Positions 51,578 through 59,892 of a stretch of DNA of 64,000 bases are shown in pieces. The notes beneath the pieces were generated by a model, which was given only the letters and a program-made list of their open reading frames with translations, did not search any database and was not told where the DNA came from. A program made the position numbers and the translations under genes. Location of the stretch: NCBI RefSeq assembly GCF_001039005.1, contig NZ_LDWR01000038.1, positions 1 through 64,000 of the forward strand. The letters run 5' to 3'. The DNA is from Burkholderia cepacia. Its GTDB lineage: Bacteria > Pseudomonadota > Gammaproteobacteria > Burkholderiales > Burkholderiaceae. How positions within the stretch are numbered: the stretch's first letter is position 1; each line of letters begins with the position of its first letter.

Positions 51578-52104
51578 TGAACGACACGCTGGTCGCGATC
51601 GCGACGATTTTCAGCCAGCTGTCGCTGCTGGCGTTCGGCGGCGGCAACACGATCCTGCCGGAGATGCAGCGGCAGGTGGTCGACGTGCATCACTGGATGA
51701 GCGCGCACGAGTTCACCGCGCTGTTCGCACTGGCGCAGGCGGCACCCGGGCCGAACATGATGATCGTGTCGCTGGTCGGCTGGCACGTGGCCGGCTGGGC
51801 CGGGCTGCTCGTCGCGTCGCTCGCGAAGTTCGGGCCGTCGTCGATCGTCACCGTGCTCGTACTGCATGCGTGGGAGCGCTTTCGCGACCGGCCGTGGCGT
51901 CGTTACGTGCAGCAGGGGATGATGCCCGTCACGGCCGGGCTCGTCGCGGCGAGCGCGGTGCTGATCTCCGAGGCGTCGAACCGTACGGCGATCCAGTGGG
52001 GCATCACGGCCGCATGCGCGGTGCTCGCATGGCGCACGCGCATCCATCCGCTGTGGCTGCTCGCGGGCGGCGCGCTGATCGGGCTCACGGGCATCGGGCA
52101 GTGA
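51577..52104 (+). CDS. Chromate transporter, short ChrA half (C-type)
   Basis: Second single-CHR-domain protein, 175 residues. It has QLSLLAFGGGNTILPEMQRQ and ALAQAAPGPNMMIVSLVG, the PGP motif of the family. Its start overlaps the upstream half by one base (TGATG), so the two are produced together and presumably form a heterodimer. It is under the likely control of the divergent LysR regulator. Confidence 0.9.
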   Translation: MNDTLVAIATIFSQLSLLAFGGGNTILPEMQRQVVDVHHWMSAHEFTALFALAQAAPGPNMMIVSLVGWHVAGWAGLLVASLAKFGPSSIVTVLVLHAWERFRDRPWRRYVQQGMMPVTAGLVAASAVLISEASNRTAIQWGITAACAVLAWRTRIHPLWLLAGGALIGLTGIGQ

Positions 52105-52153
52105 GCCGCCGTGCCGCCGGCCGTTGCCGGTTGCGATCGCAGGTTATGGCGGG

Positions 52154-52492
52154 CTACTGCGGCGCCGGCAGGTCGCTGTTCACCATCCCGAGCAGCCGGC
52201 CGCGCTCGCTGTACACGTCGTCCGTCGTAGCCGGCCAGTCGACCACGTATCCCGCCTCGAGCGCATCGCGCATGATCGTGCCGTAATCGGCCTTCGCGAG
52301 CCTGCCGCCGCGCAACGCGTCGGCCACCTCGTGCTTCAGCTTCGGCGTGAACGACGGATAGGCCGCCACCAGCGCCGCATACTGGCGCGCATCGATCTCG
52401 CCCGATTCGCGGTTGAACGCCCAGACGGCCACCAGCACGATCGCGGCGAACGGGATGACGGTAAAGCGCAGGAAGAACTTCGCGAGTGTCAT
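52154..52492 (-). CDS. Small membrane-anchored protein of unknown function
   Basis: A protein of 112 residues that I do not recognise. One hydrophobic segment at residues 7-25 (FLRFTVIPFAAIVLVAVWAF) should anchor it in the inner membrane with the rest outside; the remainder is soluble and helical. The ATG giving MTLAKFFLRF is chosen because it places this segment at the N-terminus. It is convergent with the chromate transporter and divergent from YoaK; no functional clue comes from its neighbours. Confidence 0.7.
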   Translation of the reverse strand: MTLAKFFLRFTVIPFAAIVLVAVWAFNRESGEIDARQYAALVAAYPSFTPKLKHEVADALRGGRLAKADYGTIMRDALEAGYVVDWPATTDDVYSERGRLLGMVNSDLPAPQ

Positions 52493-52778
52493 TCGAAGGC
52501 TCGATGAAGAGGCGCGGGGCGGCGATCGGGTCCAGGCGGGCCTCAACCGGCCCGGTATACTCGGCCGGTCCGTCGGCGGCGAAACCCGCCCGGGCGACAC
52601 GTTCCCGCCGGGCGATACGCGGCGGCAATCCGCACCCCGACGGCGAGCATTATATTGGCGCGCGGCACGCGGCGAGGCCCGGCCGCGCAGCGCCGACGGC
52701 GTCCCGCGCCGGCCGGCGGGACTGAATTTCGCACCGCCCGCCGCGCGCGGCCGGGCGGCGCGCACCACGGGAGGATCG

Positions 52779-53507
52779 ATGGATCTCGACGGCGCCAGCC
52801 GCAATCTCACTGTCGCCGCGTTGCTGACGCTGTCCGGCGGTTACCTCGACGCGTACACGTACGTCGGCCACGGCCACGTGTTCGCGAACACGATGACCGG
52901 CAACGTCGCGCTGCTCGGCATCAACCTGTCGGCCGGCGAATGGGCCGCCGCGCTGCATCACGTGCCGCCGCTCGTCGGCTTCGTGATCGCGGTGTTCGTC
53001 GCGCACCTGCTCGGCCTCGCCGCGCAGCGCGGCTGGATGCGGCACACGGCGTTCGCGAGCCTGATCGTCGAGATCGCGTTTCTCTGCGTTGCCGCGAGCG
53101 GCCTCGTCGGCGCGTCGAGCGCCTGGTTGATTCCGGGCATCTCGTTCGTCGCGACGCTGCAGACGCTGTCGTTTACCCATCTCGAGGAACTGTCGTACAC
53201 GTCGGTGATGACGACCGGCAACTTGCGGCGCGCCGCGCAGAAGCTGTTCGTCGGTTTGATCCCGCGCTACGACGCGGGCGCGCTGCACGACTCGGCGCTG
53301 CTCGCGACGATCAGCTTCTGCTTCCTGGCCGGCGCGGTGGCCGGCGGCCTCGTGACGCGGCTCGTGCCGGACATCGCGCTGTGGGGCGCGGTGCTGCTGC
53401 TCGTCGGCGCATTCGCGGAGATCGTGCGGCGTGCATGGCGTCGCGCGGGAAACGGCGGCGATGGCGGCGATGGCGACGGCGAGGTGGCGCAAACGGAAGC
53501 GGCCTGA
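52779..53507 (+). CDS. YoaK family (DUF1275) membrane protein
   Basis: Inner-membrane protein of 242 residues with about six hydrophobic segments. The DUF1275 signatures are clear: LTLSGGYLDAYTYVGHGHVF near the start, ANTMTGNVALLGI, and TSVMTTGNLRRAAQKL mid-protein. The molecular function of the family is not established. The last 25 residues are a Gly/Asp-rich hydrophilic tail. It starts at the ATG with ribosome site GGGAGGATCG, after a 286-base spacer. Confidence 0.9.
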   Translation: MDLDGASRNLTVAALLTLSGGYLDAYTYVGHGHVFANTMTGNVALLGINLSAGEWAAALHHVPPLVGFVIAVFVAHLLGLAAQRGWMRHTAFASLIVEIAFLCVAASGLVGASSAWLIPGISFVATLQTLSFTHLEELSYTSVMTTGNLRRAAQKLFVGLIPRYDAGALHDSALLATISFCFLAGAVAGGLVTRLVPDIALWGAVLLLVGAFAEIVRRAWRRAGNGGDGGDGDGEVAQTEAA

Positions 53508-53955
53508 TCGCATGCTTCACGCGGCAGCCGTTGGTGCCGCGTTCCGTGTTCACCGATTCATCGATCCATTGTGCGGCGGTGCACCCCGATGCGGGCCGGG
53601 CGCACCACCCGCGCCCGCTGTCGGTATGCGCGGCATCTTCCGGTTGCGTCGATCGCGCCGACCGGCCTGCCGCGATACTGCTTTCACCGCGCCGCACCAT
53701 CGCCGATCCTTACAGCGCGGCACGCAAATGCCGATGCCGTCGCGACCCGTCCCGCCACCGCGTGACGCAAGCCCGGCGCGGGAAACGTTGTTCCCGGGCG
53801 ACAGTCGTGCCATGACGGCGCGTTTCAATTTCTTTCAGCGAATGCACTCGTCATATGATTCAGGCCACATCGCGCGCGCCATGAACGTGCGCGATCGCCA
53901 CCCGGCTGCGCACGCGGCCGGCAATGAACGGAGACACCTACAAAAAGGAAAGCTC
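53508..53955. other. Leader region of the porin gene
   Basis: No gene seen. A possible -10 box TATGAT lies at 53854-53859, about 95 bases before the porin start, with no good -35 box. A poly-A-containing ribosome site (AAAAAGGAAAGC) directly precedes the start. Confidence 0.4.
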
Positions 53956-55077
53956 ATGAAGCAGACCACCCGACTCGCAGCCATCGCAGGGGGCGCCGCG
54001 CTCGCATTCGCCAGCCAGTACGCGGCGGCACAAAGCTCGGTCACGCTCTGGGGCGTCGCCGACGTCAGCGTCCGTTACCTGACCAACGCGAACGCCAAGA
54101 ACGACGGCCTGCTGTCGATGACCAACGGCGCGATCACCAACAGCCGCTTCGGCATCTACGGCACGGAAGACCTCGGCAGCGGCCTGAAGGCCGTGTTCAA
54201 CCTCGAAAGCGGCGTGAACCTGCAGAACGGCGCATTCGCCGACAGCGGCCGCCTGTTCAACCGTGCGGCATACGTCGGCCTGCAGAGCCCGTACGGCACG
54301 GTGACCCTCGGCCGCCAGAAGACGCCGCTGTTCGACCTGCTGTCGGATACCTACGATCCGCTGACGGTCGGCAACTACCTCGAGAACGCATGGCTGCCGG
54401 TCGCACTCGGCGGCGGCCTGTATGCGGACAACCAGATCAAGTACACGGGCAAGTTCGCGGGCCTGACCGCGAAGGCGATGTACTCGACCGGCACCAACTA
54501 CGAATCGACCGGCGCCGGCGGCTTCTCGGGCCAGATTCCGGGTTCGCTCGGCAAGGGCAACGCATGGGGTGTGTCGCTGTCGTACGTGATGGGCCCGCTC
54601 AGCATCGCGGCCGGCGCACAGCAGAACAGCGACAACTCGGCGCGCAAGCAGACGATCTACCACGCGAACGTCGTGTACGCGTTCAGCAAGGCGAAGGTCT
54701 ACGCCGGCTACCTGCGCTCGAAGGACGACACGGGCTTCGTCGACAGCCTGCTCGCACAGCAGACGATTCCGGTCGCGAAGGGCACTGGCCGGATCGACGA
54801 CGGTCCGTTCGCGGGCGTGAGCTGGCAGGTCAGCACGCCGCTGACGCTGACGGGCGCGTTCTACTACGACCACATGCGCAATGCGATGACCGCGAACGGC
54901 ACGCTCGCTAGCGGCAACCGCTATGCGGTCGTCGGCATCGCCGAGTACGCGCTGAGCAAGCGCACCGAAGTCTACGGCACCGTCGACTTCAACAAGACGA
55001 ACGGCGCGGCGAACGTCGAGCTGCCGGGTCGCAGCAACCAGACCGGCATCGCGATCGGCCTGCGCAATATCTTCTGA
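53956..55077 (+). CDS. Gram-negative outer membrane porin (OpcP-like)
   Basis: Trimeric general porin of 373 residues as found in many copies in Burkholderia. The signal peptide ends in ASQYAAA-Q near residue 25; the mature start QSSVTLWGVADVSVRYLT, TLGRQKTPLFDL (loop-3 region) and the C-terminal aromatic end GIAIGLRNIF (needed for beta-barrel insertion) are typical. It forms a 16-stranded channel for small hydrophilic solutes. Monocistronic, with a strong terminator. Confidence 0.94.
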   Translation: MKQTTRLAAIAGGAALAFASQYAAAQSSVTLWGVADVSVRYLTNANAKNDGLLSMTNGAITNSRFGIYGTEDLGSGLKAVFNLESGVNLQNGAFADSGRLFNRAAYVGLQSPYGTVTLGRQKTPLFDLLSDTYDPLTVGNYLENAWLPVALGGGLYADNQIKYTGKFAGLTAKAMYSTGTNYESTGAGGFSGQIPGSLGKGNAWGVSLSYVMGPLSIAAGAQQNSDNSARKQTIYHANVVYAFSKAKVYAGYLRSKDDTGFVDSLLAQQTIPVAKGTGRIDDGPFAGVSWQVSTPLTLTGAFYYDHMRNAMTANGTLASGNRYAVVGIAEYALSKRTEVYGTVDFNKTNGAANVELPGRSNQTGIAIGLRNIF

Positions 55078-55121
55078 CGAACGTCGGAACGCGTGCGCCG
55101 GCATCTGTCCGGCACGCATCG

Positions 55122-55152
55122 AAGAGGCTCCGAAAGGGGCCTCTTTTTTTTC
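55122..55152 (+). terminator. Terminator of the porin gene
   Basis: A 10-bp stem (55122-55131 with 55136-55145, one G-T pair) and a GAAA loop, followed by a T8 tract. Confidence 0.93.
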
Positions 55153-55453
55153 GTCACGCGGGCTTCATATCAGCGCACGACTATTCAGCGATCGCTCCAT
55201 CACGCAATGCCCGCGCCGTAAGCTATCCGTCGGCAATCCAGAACATACTTTTACAGTACGCGCGAAGGCTTTCCGCTACGCTGCGTGCATCGCCCGTTGC
55301 GTGCCGTCGTGCACGCGCGTGCGCGGTTCCGGCAGGCGCTCGGCGAGCGCGGCCGGCCTGGTGCGTAACTTGTGTATCCGGTGATGACAATCGCGGTGCG
55401 CCGGTTTTTTTCGTGGGACGATGCGCTCACGATTTTCTTGAAAGGGGATGACG
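55153..55453. other. Intergenic region without recognisable gene
   Basis: About 300 bases of ordinary composition between the porin terminator and the small hypothetical gene. I see no ORF, repeat or hairpin to annotate, apart from the AAAGGGG ribosome site of the following gene. Confidence 0.5.
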
Positions 55454-55684
55454 ATGGGTATCCTGAACACGGTAGGTGAAATCGCTGGCGCGGTGGCGGC
55501 TGTCGAAGGCGCGGAAAAGCTGGATCCGGATGCGGGTCTGCTGACCAAGGCGGCAGCGGCCGTCGCCGGCTTCAAGGGCGCCGAGGCAGTCGAAGGCCTG
55601 CTCGAGAAGAAGAAGGAAGACCAGCCCGAGCAGCAGGCAGACGATACGCAGGCGACGGACGGCAGCGACACGTCGCAGGCATGA
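55454..55684 (+). CDS. Small acidic hypothetical protein
   Basis: A protein of 76 residues that I do not recognise. The N-terminal half is Ala/Gly-rich and weakly hydrophobic (NTVGEIAGAVAAVEGAEKL, LLTKAAAAVAGFKGAEAVEG); the C-terminal third is highly charged and probably disordered (KKKEDQPEQQADD). The ATG at 55454 is chosen because AGGGG lies six bases upstream; an ATG two codons earlier would sit on that site. Good coding bias, a ribosome site and a downstream terminator support a real gene. Confidence 0.65.
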   Translation: MGILNTVGEIAGAVAAVEGAEKLDPDAGLLTKAAAAVAGFKGAEAVEGLLEKKKEDQPEQQADDTQATDGSDTSQA

Positions 55685-55808
55685 GCATGGCGGCTGGTCC
55701 TGCCGCGGGTGCGCACTTCGCGCGCCCGGGCGGACCGGTGCCGCGCGGCCGGCAGGTCGGGCATGCGGTCGATCGGTGACGCATGACACACCCGGCAGCT
55801 GGGTTGAC

Positions 55809-55840
55809 CGGCGAGAGGCAACGTCTCTCGCCGTTTTTTA
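55809..55840 (+). terminator. Terminator downstream of the small acidic protein gene
   Basis: A 9-bp perfect stem CGGCGAGAG/CTCTCGCCG with a 7-base loop, then T6. Confidence 0.9.
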
Positions 55841-55918
55841 TTGGGCTCTAGCCGCGGCCCGCAAGAATTCCGGAATCTTGCTATCGTGCCGTCATCCGAA
55901 CTGCGATGAGGCAATGCG

Positions 55919-57274
55919 ATGGATTTCGACTACGACCTGTTCGTCATCGGGGCCGGCTCGGGCGGCGTGAGGCTCGCGCGGATGTCGGCGTCATACGGCG
56001 CGCGCGTCGGCATAGCGGAACAGGAGCAGATCGGCGGCACCTGCGTGCTGCGCGGCTGCATTCCGAAGAAGCTGCTCGTCTACGCATCGCACTACCCGCA
56101 CGAAGTCGAGGACGCGAAGGGCTTCGGCTGGACCTTCGGCGCCGGCAAGCTCGACTGGTCCGCGCTGATCGCCGCGAAGGATCGCGAGATCAATCGGCTG
56201 AGCGACATCTACATCAGCCTGCTGCGGCAATCGGGCGTCGACATGCACGCGGGGCGCGCGACGCTCGTCGATGCGCACACGGTCGCCATCGGCGAGCGCA
56301 CGATTCGTGCGCGCCACATCGCGATCGCGACCGGCTCGCGTCCGTCGCTGCCGCCGCGGCCCGGCATCGAGCATGCGATCACGTCGCGCGAGGCGCTGTC
56401 GCTCGCGACGCTGCCCAGGCGCATCGCGGTGGTGGGCGGCGGTTATATCGCGGTCGAGTTCGCGGGCATTTTCAACGGCTTCGGCAGCCACGTCGACCTG
56501 TTCTATCGCGGCGAGAAGATCCTGCGCGGCTTCGATGACGACGTGCGTCAGTTCCTGACCGACGAAATGACGAAGCAGGGCGTCACGATCCATTCGCGCG
56601 CGGTGGTCGAGTCGATTTCCCGCGCGGACGACGGCACGCTGAGCGTGCGCGTCGGCGACGCGCGGCACGGGCCGTACGACGCGGTGCTCTATGCGACCGG
56701 CCGCGTGCCGAACGTCGACGGGCTCGGGCTCGAGCAGGCGGGCGTCATGCTCGACGCACGCGGCGCGATCGCCGTCGATGCGTATTCGGCGACGTCGGTC
56801 GCGTCGATCCATGCGATCGGCGACGTCACGTCGCGGCCGCAGCTCACGCCGGTGGCGACGCGCGACGGCGGGCTGCTCGCGCGGACGCTGTTCGGCGGGT
56901 CGCGCGTCGCGGCCGATCACGCATGGGTGCCGTCGGCCGTGTTCAGCCAGCCCGAGGTCGCGACGGTCGGCCTCACCGAAGCGGATGCGCGTCGCACGCA
57001 CGGCGACGTCGACATCTACCGCACGTCGTTCAAGGCACTGCGCCATACGCTGTCGGGCCGCGACGAGCGCACGATGATGAAGCTCGTCGTCGCACGCGAC
57101 AGCCAGCGCGTGATCGGCGCGCACATGGTCGGCCGCGATGCGGGCGAGATCATCCAGGGCATCGCGATCGCGATTCGCGCGGGCGCGACGAAGGCGCAGT
57201 TCGACGACACGATCGGCATCCATCCGACGGCGGCCGAGGAGTTCGTGACGATGCGGCAGAAGCTGGCCGACTAG
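55919..57274 (+). CDS. gor: Glutathione-disulfide reductase
   Basis: Cytosolic FAD enzyme of 451 residues that reduces oxidised glutathione with NADPH. FAD loop GAGSGGVRLA at 11-20; redox-active disulfide Cys42/Cys47 in GGTCVLRGCIPKK; NADPH-binding VVGGGYIAVEFAG near 172; the dimer-interface block with the catalytic His-Glu pair, HPTAAEEFVT, near the C-terminus. Length is normal. Monocistronic; a hairpin at 57350-57376 may end the transcript. Confidence 0.96.
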   Translation: MDFDYDLFVIGAGSGGVRLARMSASYGARVGIAEQEQIGGTCVLRGCIPKKLLVYASHYPHEVEDAKGFGWTFGAGKLDWSALIAAKDREINRLSDIYISLLRQSGVDMHAGRATLVDAHTVAIGERTIRARHIAIATGSRPSLPPRPGIEHAITSREALSLATLPRRIAVVGGGYIAVEFAGIFNGFGSHVDLFYRGEKILRGFDDDVRQFLTDEMTKQGVTIHSRAVVESISRADDGTLSVRVGDARHGPYDAVLYATGRVPNVDGLGLEQAGVMLDARGAIAVDAYSATSVASIHAIGDVTSRPQLTPVATRDGGLLARTLFGGSRVAADHAWVPSAVFSQPEVATVGLTEADARRTHGDVDIYRTSFKALRHTLSGRDERTMMKLVVARDSQRVIGAHMVGRDAGEIIQGIAIAIRAGATKAQFDDTIGIHPTAAEEFVTMRQKLAD

Positions 57275-57878
57275 CGGAAGGGGCGCCGCGTCGACGTGCC
57301 CGAGGCATGGCAATCGGACGCATTCGATGTTCAGCGCCGATTGCTTTCCAGACACCGAGATGTTGAATCGGTGTCTTATTCGCTATCCGCCCGCGTGCGC
57401 CAATCGCCGATCATCCGCTCGCGGTACCGCCCCGCCAATGAGCGGCAGGCAGGGGACGCGGCGGCCGAGTTTGGCAGGTCTCGATTCGGGCGATCGTCGC
57501 CGATGTGCTGGCACCCCACGGAATTCGTCAATTTTTTTCAAGAGTCCCCGTCTCGATAAACAGGCTTGGTATGATCGCGAAAAATCATATACGGGGCCGA
57601 TCATGCGCGATCAACAGCGCAGTAACCAGAATCACGGTGTAACCGGCACGCGCGCGCCTGCCGCGCATTGCGCCGCCCATCCGCTTGTTGCCGCAACACG
57701 CCTGTTGCGCATTCCTATTCTTCACATCTAGCTATCGCCGGCCCGGCGATGAGTTCGCGCGCGCGTGGATCACGCCGATGCACGCGTGTCCGTTCGCACC
57801 GTGGCCGTTTCTACCGCCGGCTCGTCCGCGAGCCGGCGCGCCCGTTCCGGGCAATCTTTCCACGCAAGGAGACCAGCA
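57275..57878. other. 604-bp intergenic region upstream of the lipoprotein cluster
   Basis: No convincing gene; a reading frame at 57327-57731 has no family features or ribosome site. It contains a 9-bp hairpin AGACACCGA/TCGGTGTCT (57350-57376) that may terminate gor, and an AT-rich stretch at 57530-57600 where a promoter for the lipoprotein operon is likely. I cannot place that promoter reliably. Confidence 0.5.
57350..57376 (+). terminator. Possible terminator of gor
   Basis: A 9-bp perfect stem with a 9-base loop, 75 bases after the gor stop codon. Only a short T/A-rich tail follows, so the call is tentative. Confidence 0.4.
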
Positions 57879-58556
57879 GTGAACATTCAGATACGACGCA
57901 CCGTTCTCGTGGCGGCTGCGGTCGTCGCAGCGCTGTCCGGCTGTGCGACCGAATCGTCGCGCACGCTCGATGTGCCTGCCGTGAGCAGCGCGCAGAAGCC
58001 GTATGCGGGCAAGCCTGTCGCGATCGCGGTCGGCAAGTTCGACAACCGCTCGAGCTACATGCGCGGCATCTTCTCGGACGGCATCGACCGCCTCGGCGGA
58101 CAGGCGAAGACGATCCTCGTCACGCGCCTGCAGCAGAGCCGGCGCTTCAACGTGCTCGATCGCGAGAACCTCGACGAGATCAAGCAGGAAGCCGGCTTCA
58201 TGAAGAAGGCCCAGGCCGTGAAGGGCGCGAACTACGTGGTGACGGGCGACGTGACCGAGTTCGGTCGCAAGGACGTCGGCGATCACCAGCTGTTCGGCAT
58301 CCTTGGCCGCGGCAAGACGCAGGTCGCATACGCGAAGGTCAACCTGAACATCGTCGACACGACGACGTCGGAAGTCGTGGCATCGAGCCAGGGCGCCGGC
58401 GAATTCAGCCTGTCGAATCGCGAGGTGATCGGCTTCGGCGGCACGGCGGGATACGACTCGACGCTGAACGGCAAGGTGCTGGACCTCGCGATCCAGGAAG
58501 CGGTGAACCATCTGGCCGAGCAGGTTGACGCCGGGGCGCTGAAGGTACCGCAGTAA
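57879..58556 (+). CDS. CsgG-like lipoprotein
   Basis: Lipoprotein of 225 residues of the CsgG/HfaB family. The lipobox L-S-G-C puts the lipidated Cys at residue 22. PVAIAVGKFDNRSSYMRGIF and LVTRLQQSRRFNVLDRENLD are CsgG-like, as is the later ANYVVTGDVTEFGRKD. CsgG itself is the curli secretion channel, but no curli genes are here. The GTG start is supported by AAGGAG eight bases upstream. First gene of a three-lipoprotein operon with DUF4810 and DUF799 proteins. Confidence 0.88.
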   Translation: MNIQIRRTVLVAAAVVAALSGCATESSRTLDVPAVSSAQKPYAGKPVAIAVGKFDNRSSYMRGIFSDGIDRLGGQAKTILVTRLQQSRRFNVLDRENLDEIKQEAGFMKKAQAVKGANYVVTGDVTEFGRKDVGDHQLFGILGRGKTQVAYAKVNLNIVDTTTSEVVASSQGAGEFSLSNREVIGFGGTAGYDSTLNGKVLDLAIQEAVNHLAEQVDAGALKVPQ

Positions 58557-58650
58557 GTACCGCAGCGAGTATCGAAGCACGTGCCGCAGCGGGCGCCGGG
58601 GCCGGCGTCGCGCTCGACCGATTCACCACGACATCAAAAGAGAAAAGACC

Positions 58651-59094
58651 ATGAAACGGGGTATCTGGCTGCCGGCGACGGCCGCCGCATTGCTGCTCGC
58701 CGGCTGCGCGAGCTCGCCGCCGCCGCTCTATCAGTGGACGGGCTATCAGCCGCAGGTGTACGAATACTTCAAGGGGCAGAAGTCGCCGCAGGAGCAGATC
58801 GACGCGCTCGAAAAGGCGTTGCAGGACATCCGCGGGAAGGGCCATACGCCGCCGCCGGGCTTCCATGCGCATCTCGGGATGCTGTACGCGAGCGTCGGCA
58901 ACGAGCAGCAGGCCGAGCAGGAGCTGCAGGCCGAGAAGCAGTTGTTCCCGGAATCGTCGACCTACATGGATTTCCTGCTGAAGAAGAAGACCGGCGCGGC
59001 GAAACCCGCGGATCAGAAGGCTGCCGGCCAGAAGGGTGCCGACCAGACGATCGCCGGGCAGAAGGACGCCGATTCGAACCCCGCCAAACAGTGA
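58651..59094 (+). CDS. DUF4810 lipoprotein
   Basis: Small lipoprotein of 147 residues; the lipobox LLAGC puts the lipidated Cys at 19. The mature start PPPLYQWTGYQPQVYEYFKG is the DUF4810 hallmark, and residues ~50-95 look like a TPR-type helical hairpin (AHLGMLYASVGNEQQAEQEL). The C-terminal ~30 residues contain imperfect repeats of A-G-Q-K-x-A-D (GQKGADQ, GQKDADS), probably disordered. Between the CsgG-like and DUF799 lipoprotein genes. Function unknown. Confidence 0.88.
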   Translation: MKRGIWLPATAAALLLAGCASSPPPLYQWTGYQPQVYEYFKGQKSPQEQIDALEKALQDIRGKGHTPPPGFHAHLGMLYASVGNEQQAEQELQAEKQLFPESSTYMDFLLKKKTGAAKPADQKAAGQKGADQTIAGQKDADSNPAKQ

Positions 59095-59104
59095 CGTGCC
59101 CGCC

Positions 59105-59770
59105 ATGTTCAAGACACTTTCATTCAAGCTGATGTCCGTGCTGTCGATCGTCGCGCTGCTGAGCGCGTGCGCGCAGCCGGTGAAACGACCCGACTACACG
59201 GCGTTCAAGAAGAGCCAGCCGCGCTCGATTCTCGTGCTGCCGCCCGTCAACGAGACCTCCGACGTCGGCGCGACCTACGGGATGCTGTCTCAGATGACGC
59301 TGCCGCTCGCCGAGTCCGGCTATTACGTCGTGCCGGTCGCGGTGATGGACGAGACCTTCAAGCAGAACGGCCTGACCAACGCGGCCGAGATCCAGGAGAC
59401 GCCGCCCGCGAAGCTGCGCGAGATCTTCGGCGCGGACGCCGCGCTGTATTCGAAGGTTTCGAAATACGGCACCGTGTACCGGATCCTCGCGAGCGCGACG
59501 GTCGTGTCCGCGTCGGCGAAGCTCGTCGACCTGCGCACGGGCGACGTGCTGTGGCAGGGCAGCGCCAGCGCGGCCAGCGATGAAGGCGGTAACAGCGGCG
59601 GTGGCGGCCTGATCGGGATGCTCGTGACGGCAGCGGTCAAGCAGATCGCGAACACGCTGATGGACCAGAGCCACGATGTCGCCGCGTTTACGAGCGGACG
59701 GCTGCTGATGGCAGGGCCGCCGAGCGGCCTGCTGTACGGGCCGCACTCGCCGAAGTACGGCACCGACTGA
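59105..59770 (+). CDS. DUF799 lipoprotein (GNA1162 family)
   Basis: Lipoprotein of 221 residues. The lipobox L-S-A-C puts the lipidated Cys at 22. The conserved DYTAFKKSQPRSILVLPPVN and GMLSQMTLPLAESGYYVVPV blocks mark DUF799/GNA1162, a fold that resembles TolB/CsgG-type periplasmic domains. It follows the DUF4810 gene by ten bases. The three lipoproteins probably form an outer-membrane complex; the same trio occurs in Neisseria and other Gram-negatives, by my knowledge of the family. A strong terminator follows. Confidence 0.88.
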   Translation: MFKTLSFKLMSVLSIVALLSACAQPVKRPDYTAFKKSQPRSILVLPPVNETSDVGATYGMLSQMTLPLAESGYYVVPVAVMDETFKQNGLTNAAEIQETPPAKLREIFGADAALYSKVSKYGTVYRILASATVVSASAKLVDLRTGDVLWQGSASAASDEGGNSGGGGLIGMLVTAAVKQIANTLMDQSHDVAAFTSGRLLMAGPPSGLLYGPHSPKYGTD

Positions 59771-59809
59771 ACGGCGCGGGCGCCGCATCGAAGCCCCGCC
59801 ATCCGATCG

Positions 59810-59837
59810 AACGGCCGCGCGAACGCGCGGCCGTTTT
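59810..59837 (+). terminator. Terminator of the lipoprotein operon
   Basis: An 11-bp perfect stem AACGGCCGCGC/GCGCGGCCGTT with a GAAC loop, followed by TT. The A-T-rich stem base helps termination in both directions, serving the convergent oxidase gene as well. Confidence 0.8.
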
Positions 59838-59892
59838 GCATGGGCGCGCCGCGTGCGTTTGCCGCCCGCATCGCGCCGCTGCCTCGTGACGC

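Noticed and set aside
57530..57600. FliA-like promoter upstream of the lipoprotein operon
   Set aside because: The TCAATTTT box is followed by a CGATAA box at 16 rather than 11 bases; spacing is incompatible.
57327..57731. 134-residue plus-strand frame after gor
   Set aside because: No ribosome site, no recognisable fold, mixed composition, and it crosses a hairpin.
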